Shown: positions 33,527-41,993, counted from the first letter of the stretch. The stretch: DNA of 64,000 nucleotides from Paenisporosarcina macmurdoensis (GCF_042658845.1 NZ_JBHSRI010000006.1:49422-113421), one strand, 5' to 3'. Program-made: numbers and translations. Notes: generated by a model not told the origin, from the sequence alone.

Positions 33527-34519
33527 ATTGGGGATTACTATGGAACCGAAGGAATATACAACGCTTTTGAAAAACTAACAACGATTGTCCACCGTACGCC
33601 ATGTAAACAATCAAGCACATTGAACAACATCACGGGCAGTAAAGTATATTTGAAACTTGAAAATCTACAGAAAACAGGTTCTTTCAAAGTCCGTGGAGCG
33701 TTCAATAAAATTAGTCAATTATCAGAAGAAGAATGCGCAAAAGGAATCATTGCTGCTTCAGCGGGAAATCACGCGCAAGGCGTGGCACTCGCGTGTAGAG
33801 AAAAAGGCATACCAGTAACTATCTTTATGCCTGAAACAACTCCACAAGCAAAAGTGATGGCAACACGCCAGTATGGGGCAGACGTTCGTCTTGTTGGCAA
33901 TAATTTTGATGAAGCCTATGCAGCTTCAAAAAAACAACAACTAGTAACTGGAGCAACTTTCGTCCATCCTTTTGATGACTTGGCAATTATTGAAGGCCAA
34001 GCGACGGTAGCAATGGAAATGTTGCAGCAATGTCCAGACCTCGATACCATCATTGTTCCGACAGGAGGGGGAGGCTTGCTTGCGGGGACGGCACTTGCGG
34101 TAAAATTAATCCGGCCTTCTGTGCGGGTCATTGGCGTTCAGGCTCAAGTGACTTCTCCGATTGCATCGATTTTCCGTGACACCAACTATGTATCGAATAT
34201 GTTCTTATCAACCATGGCAGAAGGCATCAATGTAAGAGTGCCAGGTAAGCTAACGACAAAGATCATACAATCTTATGTGGATGACGTGATTACGGTGACT
34301 GAAGAGGAAATCGCCTCATCTATACTCTTTATGTTAGAACGCGAAAAAATGCTAGTTGAAGGTGCAGGAGCTGCTGCGGTGGCAGTTGCTCTTCATCATC
34401 ACCTCCCAAGCACATCCACTAGTACAGGAATTATTGTTAGTGGAGGCAATTATGACATCAGCAAATTGGATGAGTGCCGTAAAACTGCAACGGGTATAGT
34501 TGTGGCAAGTTCATTTTAA
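33527..34519 (+). CDS. ilvA: Threonine deaminase, short form without ACT domain; unusual start
   Basis: PLP enzyme converting threonine to 2-oxobutyrate, the first step to isoleucine. PLP lysine in TGSFKVRGAFNK and glycine loop PTGGGGLLAGT are intact. Homology (FEKLTTIVHRTPCKQSSTLN) extends upstream of the first standard in-frame start, TTG at 33620. With AAAAGGAG as SD the frame begins at ATT 33527 and gives 330 residues, the length of short TdcB-type enzymes. One missing G in the GGGG at 33530-33533 would instead allow TTG at 33528. It ends without the C-terminal ACT domain of long IlvA, so Ile feedback is probably absent. A terminator follows. Confidence 0.85.
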   Translation: MGDYYGTEGIYNAFEKLTTIVHRTPCKQSSTLNNITGSKVYLKLENLQKTGSFKVRGAFNKISQLSEEECAKGIIAASAGNHAQGVALACREKGIPVTIFMPETTPQAKVMATRQYGADVRLVGNNFDEAYAASKKQQLVTGATFVHPFDDLAIIEGQATVAMEMLQQCPDLDTIIVPTGGGGLLAGTALAVKLIRPSVRVIGVQAQVTSPIASIFRDTNYVSNMFLSTMAEGINVRVPGKLTTKIIQSYVDDVITVTEEEIASSILFMLEREKMLVEGAGAAAVAVALHHHLPSTSTSTGIIVSGGNYDISKLDECRKTATGIVVASSF

Positions 34520-34524
34520 TAATT

Positions 34525-34560
34525 AATACCCTTCGCCGGCAAAGCGAAGGGTATTTTTTA
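34525..34560 (+). terminator. Terminator of the ilv-leu operon
   Basis: Perfect 12-bp stem AATACCCTTCGC (34525-34536) / GCGAAGGGTATT (34544-34555) followed by Ts. Confidence 0.92.
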
Positions 34561-34591
34561 GGTTCTGTAAAACGACGCTGTGGTTAATCGT

Positions 34592-34694
34592 ACATTTGCG
34601 CTGGCCGCTTGTTCCGTATGAGCCAACAAGTATGAAAACCACATACTTGTGGGTCTCATTCTTCACGCTCATGCGGCACGCTAGGCGCAAATGT
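34592..34694. repeat. Large stem-loop element
   Basis: ACATTTGCGC (34592-34601) and GCGCAAATGT (34685-34694) are perfect inverted ends. Inner inverted segments include GGCCGC/GCGGC and AAGTATG/CATACTT. No open frame; its 103-bp size suggests a small interspersed element. Only one copy in the window. Confidence 0.5.
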
Positions 34695-34821
34695 TCTCTT
34701 TTGTTTTTTTATATAATTTGCGCACTATCAAGGATTCAGTTTGTAGTTATAGTGATACATACTTAAATTAAATTTCACTCAACGTCTGCCACTTATATCT
34801 TGAAGATATAAGGAGCAGGAT

Positions 34822-34985
34822 GAGACAGAAGTAGTATCTTCGGTCGAACATCTATGTAAAGAAATCCTCTATTCTTTAGTTAAACGAGACCAAATTACGG
34901 TTTGTTTCCAGGTTGTAAGGGAGCGAAGGATGTACACCCGCCGCAGGATAATCTCCCGAAATAAAGGGGCGAGTGACGTAGTCAC
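34822..34985. repeat. Interspersed repeat family B, copy 2
   Basis: Partner of 23949-24117, same orientation, about 10.9 kb apart, with the azlD remnant and the whole ilv-leu operon between them. Shared anchors include ATCTTCGGTCGAA and GGGGCGAGTGACG.AGTCAC. The rest of the stretch 34986-35222 has an imperfect direct repeat (AGAAGTA.TATA... at 35112 and 35153) and no gene. Confidence 0.7.
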
Positions 34986-35222
34986 AAGCCCATCCTTTTT
35001 ATTCTCTAGATTATTGTGCAGTGGGTTAAGCATCCTAAGCGTACTGCAAACCTGTTCGTGTATCCTTTTATTTCTAGGCTTTCTCTTGTGTAGGGAAGAA
35101 TTAATGTAAATAGAAGTAGTATAGATTCACGCATAGGAAATCAACTATAAGAAGAAGTACTATACGTTCAGCAGTAGGTACACTTTATATTTTTCAGACT
35201 TTTCGTGCTTTAGTCAAACCTA

Positions 35223-35251
35223 TTGACATCGATTTAGTGATTTGTTAATTT
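35223..35251 (+). promoter_or_regulatory. Candidate promoter for the YuiF-like gene
   Basis: TTGACA at 35223-35228, 17 bp, TAATTT at 35246-35251, 48 bp before the start codon. Confidence 0.6.
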
Positions 35252-35298
35252 AGGTTGTGTACTTTAACGTATTAGCAAACTAAAGGAGATAGATATAT

Positions 35299-36615
35299 AT
35301 GAACGCGGTAATAATTGCGGTTGTAGTAATGTTGGTACTTAGCTTACTACGTGTTAACGTGGTATTTGCTCTACTGATTGGAGCGATCACGGGTGGGTTA
35401 GCTGGCGGGTTGTCAATGTCTGATACCATCACAGCTTTTACAGATGGCTTAGGAGGCGGTGCTTCAATCGCCCTGAGTTATGCTTTACTCGGAGGATTCG
35501 CAGTGGCGATTTCAAAAACCGGTATCCCAGAACTTCTAGTGTCAAGCATACTTAAACTGATTAAAAAGGATGGAGACACAGAAAAAACAGGATTGGCAAA
35601 AACGCTCATCATCTTATCATTATTACTAATGGCTGTATTTTCTCAAAATCTAATTCCGATTCACATTGCCTTTATTCCATTACTCGTACCACCAATCCTT
35701 CATGTGATGAATTTACTTAAGCTGGATCGTCGTCTCATTGCAACTGTATTAACATTTGGTTTGACGGCTCCATATATTTTATTACCTTATGGCTTTGGTT
35801 TTATCTTTCAAGAAATTATTGCTACACAAATGGAAGCGGCTGGCCTTGCGATTGATATGGCAGACATTCCTTATGCGATGTTGATTCCAACTGCTGGTCT
35901 TGTTATGGGTCTTTTAATTGCTGTCTTCATCTCGTATAGAAAACCAAGAGAGTATACGCGAGATATTATAATAGAAGAAACAACCGTAACCAACGTCAAT
36001 AAAAAAATCATTTTCTTTACGGTTCTCTCACTTATTGCCGCACTGGTTGCTCAAATTCAAACTGAGTCGATGATTATGGGTGCACTCGCTGGAATCTTAA
36101 CGTTATATGTTACAGGAGCTCTTAAATGGAAAGAAGCAGATCTCCTATTAACAGAAGGAATGCGTTTGATGGCGTTCATCGGTTTTGTCATGATTACAGC
36201 AAATGGTTTTGCTTCCGTGATTCAAGCGACAGGAGATATTGAATCGCTTGTTGGAAGTGCTTCGTCTCTATTAGAAGGAAATAAAGCGTTAGCTGCAATG
36301 CTTATGCTTGTGATTGGTTTGTTCATTACAATGGGAATTGGATCATCATTTGCAACGATTCCAATTATCGCTGCGATATTCGTCCCGTTAGCTGTTGAGT
36401 TTGAATTTAGTACACTAGCAATTATTGCTTTAATAGGAACTGCAGGTGCACTGGGTGATGCAGGCTCGCCAGCTTCAGACAGTACGTTAGGTCCAACATC
36501 AGGATTAAACGTCGACGGACAACACAATCATATCTGGGATACGTGCGTTCCGACGTTCTTACATTTCAATATTCCGTTACTAGTATTCGGTTGGATTGCT
36601 ATCATGGTGTTATAA
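35299..36615 (+). CDS. Na+/H+ antiporter-family membrane transporter (YuiF-like)
   Basis: 438-residue polytopic protein with about 11-12 hydrophobic segments. The order LIGAITGGLAGGLSM near 28, the loop SQNLIPIHIAFIPLLVPPIL near 115, and GDAGSPASDSTLGPTSGLN near 390 fit the family that includes B. subtilis YuiF, annotated as Na+/H+ antiporter or amino-acid transporter. The substrate is not settled. AAAGGAGAT SD. It has its own promoter and follows the ilv-leu operon, so a role in amino-acid traffic is possible but only inference. Confidence 0.8.
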   Translation: MNAVIIAVVVMLVLSLLRVNVVFALLIGAITGGLAGGLSMSDTITAFTDGLGGGASIALSYALLGGFAVAISKTGIPELLVSSILKLIKKDGDTEKTGLAKTLIILSLLLMAVFSQNLIPIHIAFIPLLVPPILHVMNLLKLDRRLIATVLTFGLTAPYILLPYGFGFIFQEIIATQMEAAGLAIDMADIPYAMLIPTAGLVMGLLIAVFISYRKPREYTRDIIIEETTVTNVNKKIIFFTVLSLIAALVAQIQTESMIMGALAGILTLYVTGALKWKEADLLLTEGMRLMAFIGFVMITANGFASVIQATGDIESLVGSASSLLEGNKALAAMLMLVIGLFITMGIGSSFATIPIIAAIFVPLAVEFEFSTLAIIALIGTAGALGDAGSPASDSTLGPTSGLNVDGQHNHIWDTCVPTFLHFNIPLLVFGWIAIMVL

Positions 36616-36713
36616 AGTAAGAACTTAATGTTCGGACTATTACCCAATCACTTGAAAGAAAATAGGATTCATCATACAATAAGAAAGCATTAAAAAGAAT
36701 TTCGTGCAACCAC

Positions 36714-36742
36714 TTGCGTTATTCTTTTTATTTATGTATAAT
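36714..36742 (+). promoter_or_regulatory. Promoter of the S10-spc-alpha cluster
   Basis: TTGCGT at 36714-36719, 17 bp, perfect TATAAT at 36737-36742, about 130 bp before rpsJ. Confidence 0.8.
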
Positions 36743-36754
36743 ATTGAAGTTGGT

Positions 36755-36850
36755 CTTTATCTGACTGCGATGATGCGAGAGGTTACCGACACACCCGGCC
36801 GCTTTGCCATGGCGGGATGTTGGAAAATTTTCGTTGAGAATGTCTAGTAA
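36755..36850 (+). promoter_or_regulatory. S10 operon leader
   Basis: The leader contains GATGCGAGAGGTTACCGACA followed by CACCCGGCCGCTTTGCCATG, a block I recall as strongly conserved upstream of rpsJ in Bacillus. It can form stems (e.g. CCGGCCGC region). Its regulator in Firmicutes is uncertain. SD AAAGGAGGG follows. Confidence 0.6.
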
Positions 36851-36873
36851 ATAGGCGAAAAGGAGGGAAAATT

Positions 36874-37182
36874 ATGGCAAAACAAAAAATTCGTATCCGT
36901 TTGAAAGCGTATGATCATCGAATTCTTGATCAATCTGCTGAAAAAATTGTGGAAACTGCGAAACGTTCAGGTGCAAGTGTATCAGGTCCGATTCCACTTC
37001 CAACTGAGAAGTCTGTGTACACAATTCTTCGTGCAGTTCACAAGTACAAAGATTCTCGTGAACAATTCGAAATGCGTACGCATAAACGTCTGATCGATAT
37101 CGTTAACCCAACACCACAAACTGTTGATGCGTTAATGAAGCTTGACTTACCATCTGGCGTTGACATTGAAATCAAACTTTAA
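36874..37182 (+). CDS. rpsJ: 30S ribosomal protein S10
   Basis: Head protein of the 30S subunit, also a NusB partner (NusE) in antitermination. 102 residues, normal length. Segments RIRLKAYDHRILDQSAEKIV near 7-26 and FEMRTHKRLIDI near 68 are conserved. Strong AAAGGAGGG SD. First gene of the S10 cluster, separated from tuf by the accessory region. Confidence 0.98.
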   Translation: MAKQKIRIRLKAYDHRILDQSAEKIVETAKRSGASVSGPIPLPTEKSVYTILRAVHKYKDSREQFEMRTHKRLIDIVNPTPQTVDALMKLDLPSGVDIEIKL

Positions 37183-37234
37183 TGGTAAACGACAAATAGA
37201 AATGAACAAACAATTAATGTAGGAGGTGTGACAA

Positions 37235-37864
37235 ATGACCAAAGGAATCTTAGGTAGAAAAATCGGTATGACGCAAGTATTTGCTGAGAACGGTGACTTA
37301 ATCCCTGTAACTGTAATTGAAGCTTCTCCAAACATAGTGCTTCAAAAGAAATCAGTTGAAACAGACGGCTACGAATCAATCCAGTTAGGTTTTGAAGATA
37401 AGCGTGAAAAGCTTTCTAACAAACCAGCAAAAGGACATGTAGCAAAAGCAAGCACTACTCCTAAGCGCTTCATCCGTGAATTCCGCGGCTTGAACATAGC
37501 TGAGTACGAAGTTGGTCAAGAAGTCAAGGTTGAAAGTTTCACAGAAGGCGATATAGTGGATGTTTCAGGCGTAACAAAAGGTAAAGGTTTCCAAGGTGTT
37601 ATTAAACGCCACAACCAATCTCGTGGACCTATGGCCCACGGATCTCGTTACCACCGTCGTCCTGGTTCAATGGGGCCTGTTGCTCCGAACCGCGTATTCA
37701 AACAAAAGAAATTACCTGGTCAAATGGGTGGCACTATGGTGACGATCCAAAACTTAGAAATCGTAAAAGTTGATGCTGATCGTAACTTGCTACTTGTTAA
37801 AGGTAATGTTCCTGGTTCTCGTAAAGCATTAGTAGTAGTAAAAACTGCTATCAAAGCTAACTAA
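37235..37864 (+). CDS. rplC: 50S ribosomal protein L3
   Basis: Early 23S-binding assembly protein reaching the peptidyl transferase centre. 209 residues. KGILGRKIGMTQVF at the start, the loop GKGFQGVIKRHNQSRGPMAH near 110-130 and the tip MGPVAPNRVFKQKKLPGQMG near 144. AGGAGGTG SD. 52 bp after rpsJ. Confidence 0.98.
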   Translation: MTKGILGRKIGMTQVFAENGDLIPVTVIEASPNIVLQKKSVETDGYESIQLGFEDKREKLSNKPAKGHVAKASTTPKRFIREFRGLNIAEYEVGQEVKVESFTEGDIVDVSGVTKGKGFQGVIKRHNQSRGPMAHGSRYHRRPGSMGPVAPNRVFKQKKLPGQMGGTMVTIQNLEIVKVDADRNLLLVKGNVPGSRKALVVVKTAIKAN

Positions 37865-37889
37865 TAAATAGAGAAAGGAGGAAACAGGA

Positions 37890-38513
37890 ATGCCAAAGGT
37901 ATCTTTACTTAACCAAACAGGTTCATCTGTTGGTGAAATCGAATTAAACGATGCGGTTTTCGGAATCGCTCCAAACAATAATGTATTATTTGATGCAGTA
38001 ATCTCTCAACGAGCTTCACTACGTCAAGGTAATCATAAAGTTAAAAACCGTTCTGAAGTTGCTGGTGGTGGTCGTAAGCCATGGAAACAAAAAGGAACAG
38101 GTCGTGCTCGTCAAGGTTCGATTCGCTCTCCACAATGGCGTGGTGGTGGTGTTGTTTTCGGTCCAGTTCCACGTAGCTATAGCTACAAACTACCGAAAAA
38201 GGTTCGTCGCTTAGCTCTTCGTTCAGCTCTTTCTGCGAAAGTGTTAGAACAGAACTTCATCGTTCTTGAAAGCTTAATCTTCGATACACCAAAAACAAAA
38301 GATTTCTTGAAAGTGTTGAAAGACCTTTCAATCGAGAAAAAAGCTTTGTTCGTTATTGCTGAACTTGATGAAAACGTAGCAAAATCTGCTCGTAACATCC
38401 CAGGAGTATCAGTAGTATCAGCAACAGGCATTAATGTTCTTGACTTACTTGGACATGACAAAATTGTTGTGACAAAAGCTGCAGTAGAGAAAATCGAGGA
38501 GGTGCTAGGATAA
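37890..38513 (+). CDS. rplD: 50S ribosomal protein L4
   Basis: Lines the exit tunnel. 207 residues with the long tunnel loop around GGRKPWKQKGTGRARQGSIR near 64-83. In E. coli L4 autoregulates the S10 operon; that is not assumed here. AAAGGAGGAAA SD. The stop TAA shares its last A with the rplW ATG. Confidence 0.98.
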   Translation: MPKVSLLNQTGSSVGEIELNDAVFGIAPNNNVLFDAVISQRASLRQGNHKVKNRSEVAGGGRKPWKQKGTGRARQGSIRSPQWRGGGVVFGPVPRSYSYKLPKKVRRLALRSALSAKVLEQNFIVLESLIFDTPKTKDFLKVLKDLSIEKKALFVIAELDENVAKSARNIPGVSVVSATGINVLDLLGHDKIVVTKAAVEKIEEVLG

Positions 38514-38797
38514 TGGAAGCACGTGATATTATTAAACGTCCGGTCATTACCGAGCGTTCTTCTGAAGTAATGGAAGAGAAAAAGTACACTTTCTTAGTGG
38601 ACACTCGCGCCAACAAAACTCAAGTTAAACACGCAATCGAAGAAATCTTTGGAGTAGATGTTGAGAAAGTTAACATCATGAACTACAAAGGGAAATTCAA
38701 ACGCGTTGGTAAATTTGGTGGATATACTAACAAGCGCCGTAAAGCTATTGTTAAATTAACTGCTGAAAGTAAAGACATCGAATTATTCGAGGTTTAA
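38513..38797 (+). CDS. rplW: 50S ribosomal protein L23
   Basis: Sits at the tunnel exit and docks trigger factor and SRP. 94 residues, with VITERSSEVMEEKKYTFLVD near 11-30. Start overlaps the rplD stop (TAATG). SD GAGGAGGTG lies in the end of rplD. Confidence 0.97.
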   Translation: MEARDIIKRPVITERSSEVMEEKKYTFLVDTRANKTQVKHAIEEIFGVDVEKVNIMNYKGKFKRVGKFGGYTNKRRKAIVKLTAESKDIELFEV

Positions 38798-38842
38798 TCC
38801 ATACAGGATTCAAATTGAACTAATAAGAAGGAGGGAATAAAC

Positions 38843-39679
38843 ATGGCGATTAAAAAGTACAAACCTACCTCCAACGGTCGACGTAACATGACATCTTCGG
38901 ATTTCGCTGAAATCACGACTAACAAGCCTGAGAAATCATTGCTTCAACCTGTCAAACGTAAAGGCGGCCGTAATAACCAAGGTAAGTTAACTGTTCGTCA
39001 TCAAGGTGGCGGCCATAAGCGTCAATATCGTGTTATCGATTTCAAACGAAATAAAGATGGCATTCCAGGACGCGTTGCTACTATTGAGTACGATCCAAAC
39101 CGCTCTGCAAACATCGCATTAATCAATTATGTTGATGGTGAAAAACGTTACATCCTAGCAGCAAAAGGATTAGAAGTTGGCGTAATGATTATGTCAGGTC
39201 CTGAAGCTGATATCAAACCGGGTAACGCTTTACCATTACAAAACATTCCTATGGGTTCTACAATCCATAACATTGAAATGAAGCCAGGTAAAGGTGGACA
39301 ATTAGTCCGTTCTGCTGGTACTTCTGCTCAAATACTAGGTAAAGAAGACAAGTATGTAATTATTCGTCTTCAATCTGGTGAGGTTCGTATGATCTTAGGA
39401 ACTTGCCGTGCTACAATTGGTCAAGTTGGTAATGAACAACACGAATTAATCAACATTGGTAAAGCAGGTCGTAATCGTTGGTTAGGTAAACGCCCAACTG
39501 TACGTGGATCTGTAATGAACCCGAACGACCATCCACACGGTGGTGGTGAAGGTAAATCTCCAATCGGACGTAAGTCTCCAATGACTCCGTGGGGTAAACC
39601 AACTCTTGGTTACAAAACTCGTAAAAAGAAAAACAAGTCAGACAAATTTATCGTTCGTCGTAGTAGCGCTAAAAAATAA
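38843..39679 (+). CDS. rplB: 50S ribosomal protein L2
   Basis: Largest 50S core protein, needed for subunit association and peptidyl transfer. 278 residues. RGGRNNQGKLTVRHQGGGHK-like KGGRNNQGKLTVRHQGGGHK near 39-58 and the conserved His loop GVMNPNDHPHGGGEGKSPIG (here GSVMNPNDHPHGGGEGK) near 223. AGAAGGAGGG SD. Confidence 0.98.
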   Translation: MAIKKYKPTSNGRRNMTSSDFAEITTNKPEKSLLQPVKRKGGRNNQGKLTVRHQGGGHKRQYRVIDFKRNKDGIPGRVATIEYDPNRSANIALINYVDGEKRYILAAKGLEVGVMIMSGPEADIKPGNALPLQNIPMGSTIHNIEMKPGKGGQLVRSAGTSAQILGKEDKYVIIRLQSGEVRMILGTCRATIGQVGNEQHELINIGKAGRNRWLGKRPTVRGSVMNPNDHPHGGGEGKSPIGRKSPMTPWGKPTLGYKTRKKKNKSDKFIVRRSSAKK

Positions 39680-39739
39680 AGTGATTCATCTGCGGTTCGC
39701 ACGAAGAGCCGTAGCGATATCACTGAGGGAGGTTCCAAA

Positions 39740-40018
39740 ATGGGCCGTAGCTTGAAAAAAGGACCTTTTGTTGATGACCATCTAATGAAGAAGGTTGACG
39801 CACAAAAGGATTCTGAGAAAAAACAAGTGATCAAAACCTGGTCTCGCCGTTCAACAATATTCCCGACTTTTATCGGATTAACGATCGCAGTATATGATGG
39901 ACGTAAACACGTTCCTGTATATGTGACTGAAGATATGGTAGGACATAAATTGGGCGAATTCGCACCTACACGTGCTTATAGAGGCCACGGCAATGACGAT
40001 AAAAAAACAAAACGCTAA
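39740..40018 (+). CDS. rpsS: 30S ribosomal protein S19
   Basis: Head protein forming a complex with S13 near the A-site tRNA. 92 residues. MGRSLKKGPFVDDHLMKK at the start and the signature MVGHKLGEFAPTRAYRGHG near 67-85. GAGGGAGG SD. Confidence 0.98.
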   Translation: MGRSLKKGPFVDDHLMKKVDAQKDSEKKQVIKTWSRRSTIFPTFIGLTIAVYDGRKHVPVYVTEDMVGHKLGEFAPTRAYRGHGNDDKKTKR

Positions 40019-40037
40019 TTGAGAGGAGGATATCCTA

Positions 40038-40379
40038 ATGCAAGCTAAAGCTATTCTTAGAACAGTGCGTATTGCCCCTCGTAAAGTACGATTAGTCGTT
40101 GATTTAATCCGAGGCAAGCAAATCGGTGAAGCAGTTGCGATTTTGCGCCTTACACCAAAGGCCGCATCACCAGTAGTTGAAAAACTATTGAAATCTGCGG
40201 TTGCAAATGCTGAGCACAACTTAGATTTAGATATGAATAAACTAGTTATTTCTGAAGTTTTTGTTGATGAAGGTCCAACATTAAAACGTTTCCGTCCACG
40301 TGCTATGGGGCGTGCAAGTGCAATTAACAAGCGCACAAGCCACATTACAATCGTGGTAACTGAGAAGAAGGAGGGATAA
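40038..40379 (+). CDS. rplV: 50S ribosomal protein L22
   Basis: Exit-tunnel protein; its beta-hairpin contacts macrolides. 113 residues. RIAPRKVRLVVDLIRGK near 11-27 and the hairpin GPTLKRFRPRAMGRASAINK near 81-100 look normal. GAGAGGAGG SD; 19 bp after rpsS. Confidence 0.98.
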   Translation: MQAKAILRTVRIAPRKVRLVVDLIRGKQIGEAVAILRLTPKAASPVVEKLLKSAVANAEHNLDLDMNKLVISEVFVDEGPTLKRFRPRAMGRASAINKRTSHITIVVTEKKEG

Positions 40380-40382
40380 TTC

Positions 40383-41039
40383 GTGGGTCAAAAAGTACAT
40401 CCAATAGGATTGCGTATAGGCATTATTCGTGATTGGGAGTCAAAATGGTATGCAGAAAAAGACTATGCGACATTCCTTCATGAAGATTTAAAAATTCGTG
40501 GATATATCGAAACACGTTTGAAAGAAGCATCTGTTTCTAAAGTTGAAATCGAGCGCGCTGCAAACCGTGTTAACGTTACTATTCACACTGCTAAACCAGG
40601 TATGGTTATTGGTAAAGGTGGTACGGAAGTGGAAGCACTACGTAAAAACCTCAATGCAACTACTGGCAAGCGTGTCCACATTAACATTGTGGAAATTAAA
40701 CGTCCGGATCTAGATGCGAAATTAGTTGCTGAGAACATTGCTCGTCAATTAGAAAATCGTGTATCTTTCCGTCGTGCACAAAAACAATCACTACAACGTA
40801 CAATGCGTTCTGGCGCTAAAGGTATTAAAACTCAAGTATCTGGACGTCTAGGCGGCGCTGATATTGCGCGTGCTGAGCACTACAGTGAAGGAACTGTACC
40901 ACTTCATACTTTACGTGCTGACATTGATTATGCACATGCTGAAGCTGACACAACTTATGGTAAGCTTGGTGTTAAAGTTTGGATCTATCGTGGTGAAGTC
41001 CTTCCAGTTAAGAAGAAATCTGTGGAAGGAGGCAAATAA
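40383..41039 (+). CDS. rpsC: 30S ribosomal protein S3
   Basis: mRNA-entry protein with helicase role. 218 residues. N-terminal MGQKVHPIGLRIGIIRDWES, KH domain with GMVIGKGGTEVEALRKNL near 75-92 and C-terminal QVSGRLGGADIARAEHYSEG near 150. GTG start with GAAGGAGGG SD; ends one base before rplP. Confidence 0.97.
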   Translation: MGQKVHPIGLRIGIIRDWESKWYAEKDYATFLHEDLKIRGYIETRLKEASVSKVEIERAANRVNVTIHTAKPGMVIGKGGTEVEALRKNLNATTGKRVHINIVEIKRPDLDAKLVAENIARQLENRVSFRRAQKQSLQRTMRSGAKGIKTQVSGRLGGADIARAEHYSEGTVPLHTLRADIDYAHAEADTTYGKLGVKVWIYRGEVLPVKKKSVEGGK

Positions 41040-41040
41040 T

Positions 41041-41475
41041 ATGTTAATGCCTAAACGCGTTAAATATCGTCGCGAACACCGTGGAAAAATGCGCGGAGAA
41101 GCAAAAGGCGGTAAAGAAGTAACTTTTGGTGAATTCGGCTTACAAGCTGTTGAAGCTAGCTGGATTACTAACCGTCAGATCGAAGCATCTCGTATTGCGA
41201 TGACACGTTACATGAAACGTGGCGGTAAAGTTTGGATTAAAATTTTCCCACATAAACCTTATACTAAAAAGCCTCTAGAAGTTCGAATGGGTTCTGGTAA
41301 AGGTTCTCCTGAGGGATGGGTAGCAGTAGTTAAACCAGGAAAAGTAATGTTCGAAATTGCGGGTGTCACTGAAGAGGTAGCACGTGAAGCACTTCGACTT
41401 GCAGCACATAAGCTTCCTGTGAAATGTAAAATCATTAAACGTGAAGAAATTGGTGGTGAATCTAATGAAAGCTAA
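41041..41475 (+). CDS. rplP: 50S ribosomal protein L16
   Basis: Binds near the A-site tRNA elbow. 144 residues. MLMPKRVKYRREHRGKMRG at the start and MGSGKGSPEGWVAVVKPGK near 84-102. GGAGGC SD lies inside the rpsC end. Overlaps rpmC by 11 bp. A longer upstream frame is out of phase with rpsC and rejected. Confidence 0.97.
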   Translation: MLMPKRVKYRREHRGKMRGEAKGGKEVTFGEFGLQAVEASWITNRQIEASRIAMTRYMKRGGKVWIKIFPHKPYTKKPLEVRMGSGKGSPEGWVAVVKPGKVMFEIAGVTEEVAREALRLAAHKLPVKCKIIKREEIGGESNES

Positions 41476-41665
41476 TGAACTCCGTGACCTTACCACTGCA
41501 GAAATCGAACAAAAAGTGAAATCACTGAAAGAAGAGCTTTTTAACCTTCGCTTCCAATTAGCGACTGGTCAATTAGAAAACACAGCACGCATTAGCCAAG
41601 TACGTAAAGCTATTGCGCGTATGAAAACTGTGATTCGTGAAAGAGAAATCAGTGCAAATAACTGA
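41465..41665 (+). CDS. rpmC: 50S ribosomal protein L29
   Basis: Small helical protein at the tunnel exit. 66 residues. MKANELRDLTTAEIEQK start and the signature VRKAIARMKTVIREREI near 44-60. ATG at 41465 overlaps the end of rplP; GGTGG upstream is a modest SD, so coupling is likely. Confidence 0.96.
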   Translation: MKANELRDLTTAEIEQKVKSLKEELFNLRFQLATGQLENTARISQVRKAIARMKTVIREREISANN

Positions 41666-41683
41666 TAAAGGAGGTTTTCGAGC

Positions 41684-41947
41684 ATGACTGAGCGTAACCA
41701 ACGCAAAGTATACACGGGCCGTGTTGTTTCAGATAAAATGGACAAAACTGTAACTGTTATGATTGAAACATATAAAAAGCATAAACTTTACGGTAAGCGT
41801 GTTAAATACTCTAAAAAGTTCAAGGCGCATGATGAGCTAAACGAAGCTAAATTAGGCGACGTAGTTCGTATCATGGAAACTCGTCCGTTGTCTGCTACAA
41901 AACGCTTCCGTCTTATGGAAGTTGTAGAAAAAGCGGTAGTAATTTAA
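41684..41947 (+). CDS. rpsQ: 30S ribosomal protein S17
   Basis: Primary 16S-binding protein, OB fold. 87 residues. RKVYTGRVVSDKMDKTVTVM near 7-26 and KLGDVVRIMETRPLSATKRF near 56-75. AAAGGAGG SD. Confidence 0.97.
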   Translation: MTERNQRKVYTGRVVSDKMDKTVTVMIETYKKHKLYGKRVKYSKKFKAHDELNEAKLGDVVRIMETRPLSATKRFRLMEVVEKAVVI

Positions 41948-41993
41948 ATAATATAGTTCGGAACAGACCATATTCCGAGAGGAGGTTACCTAA

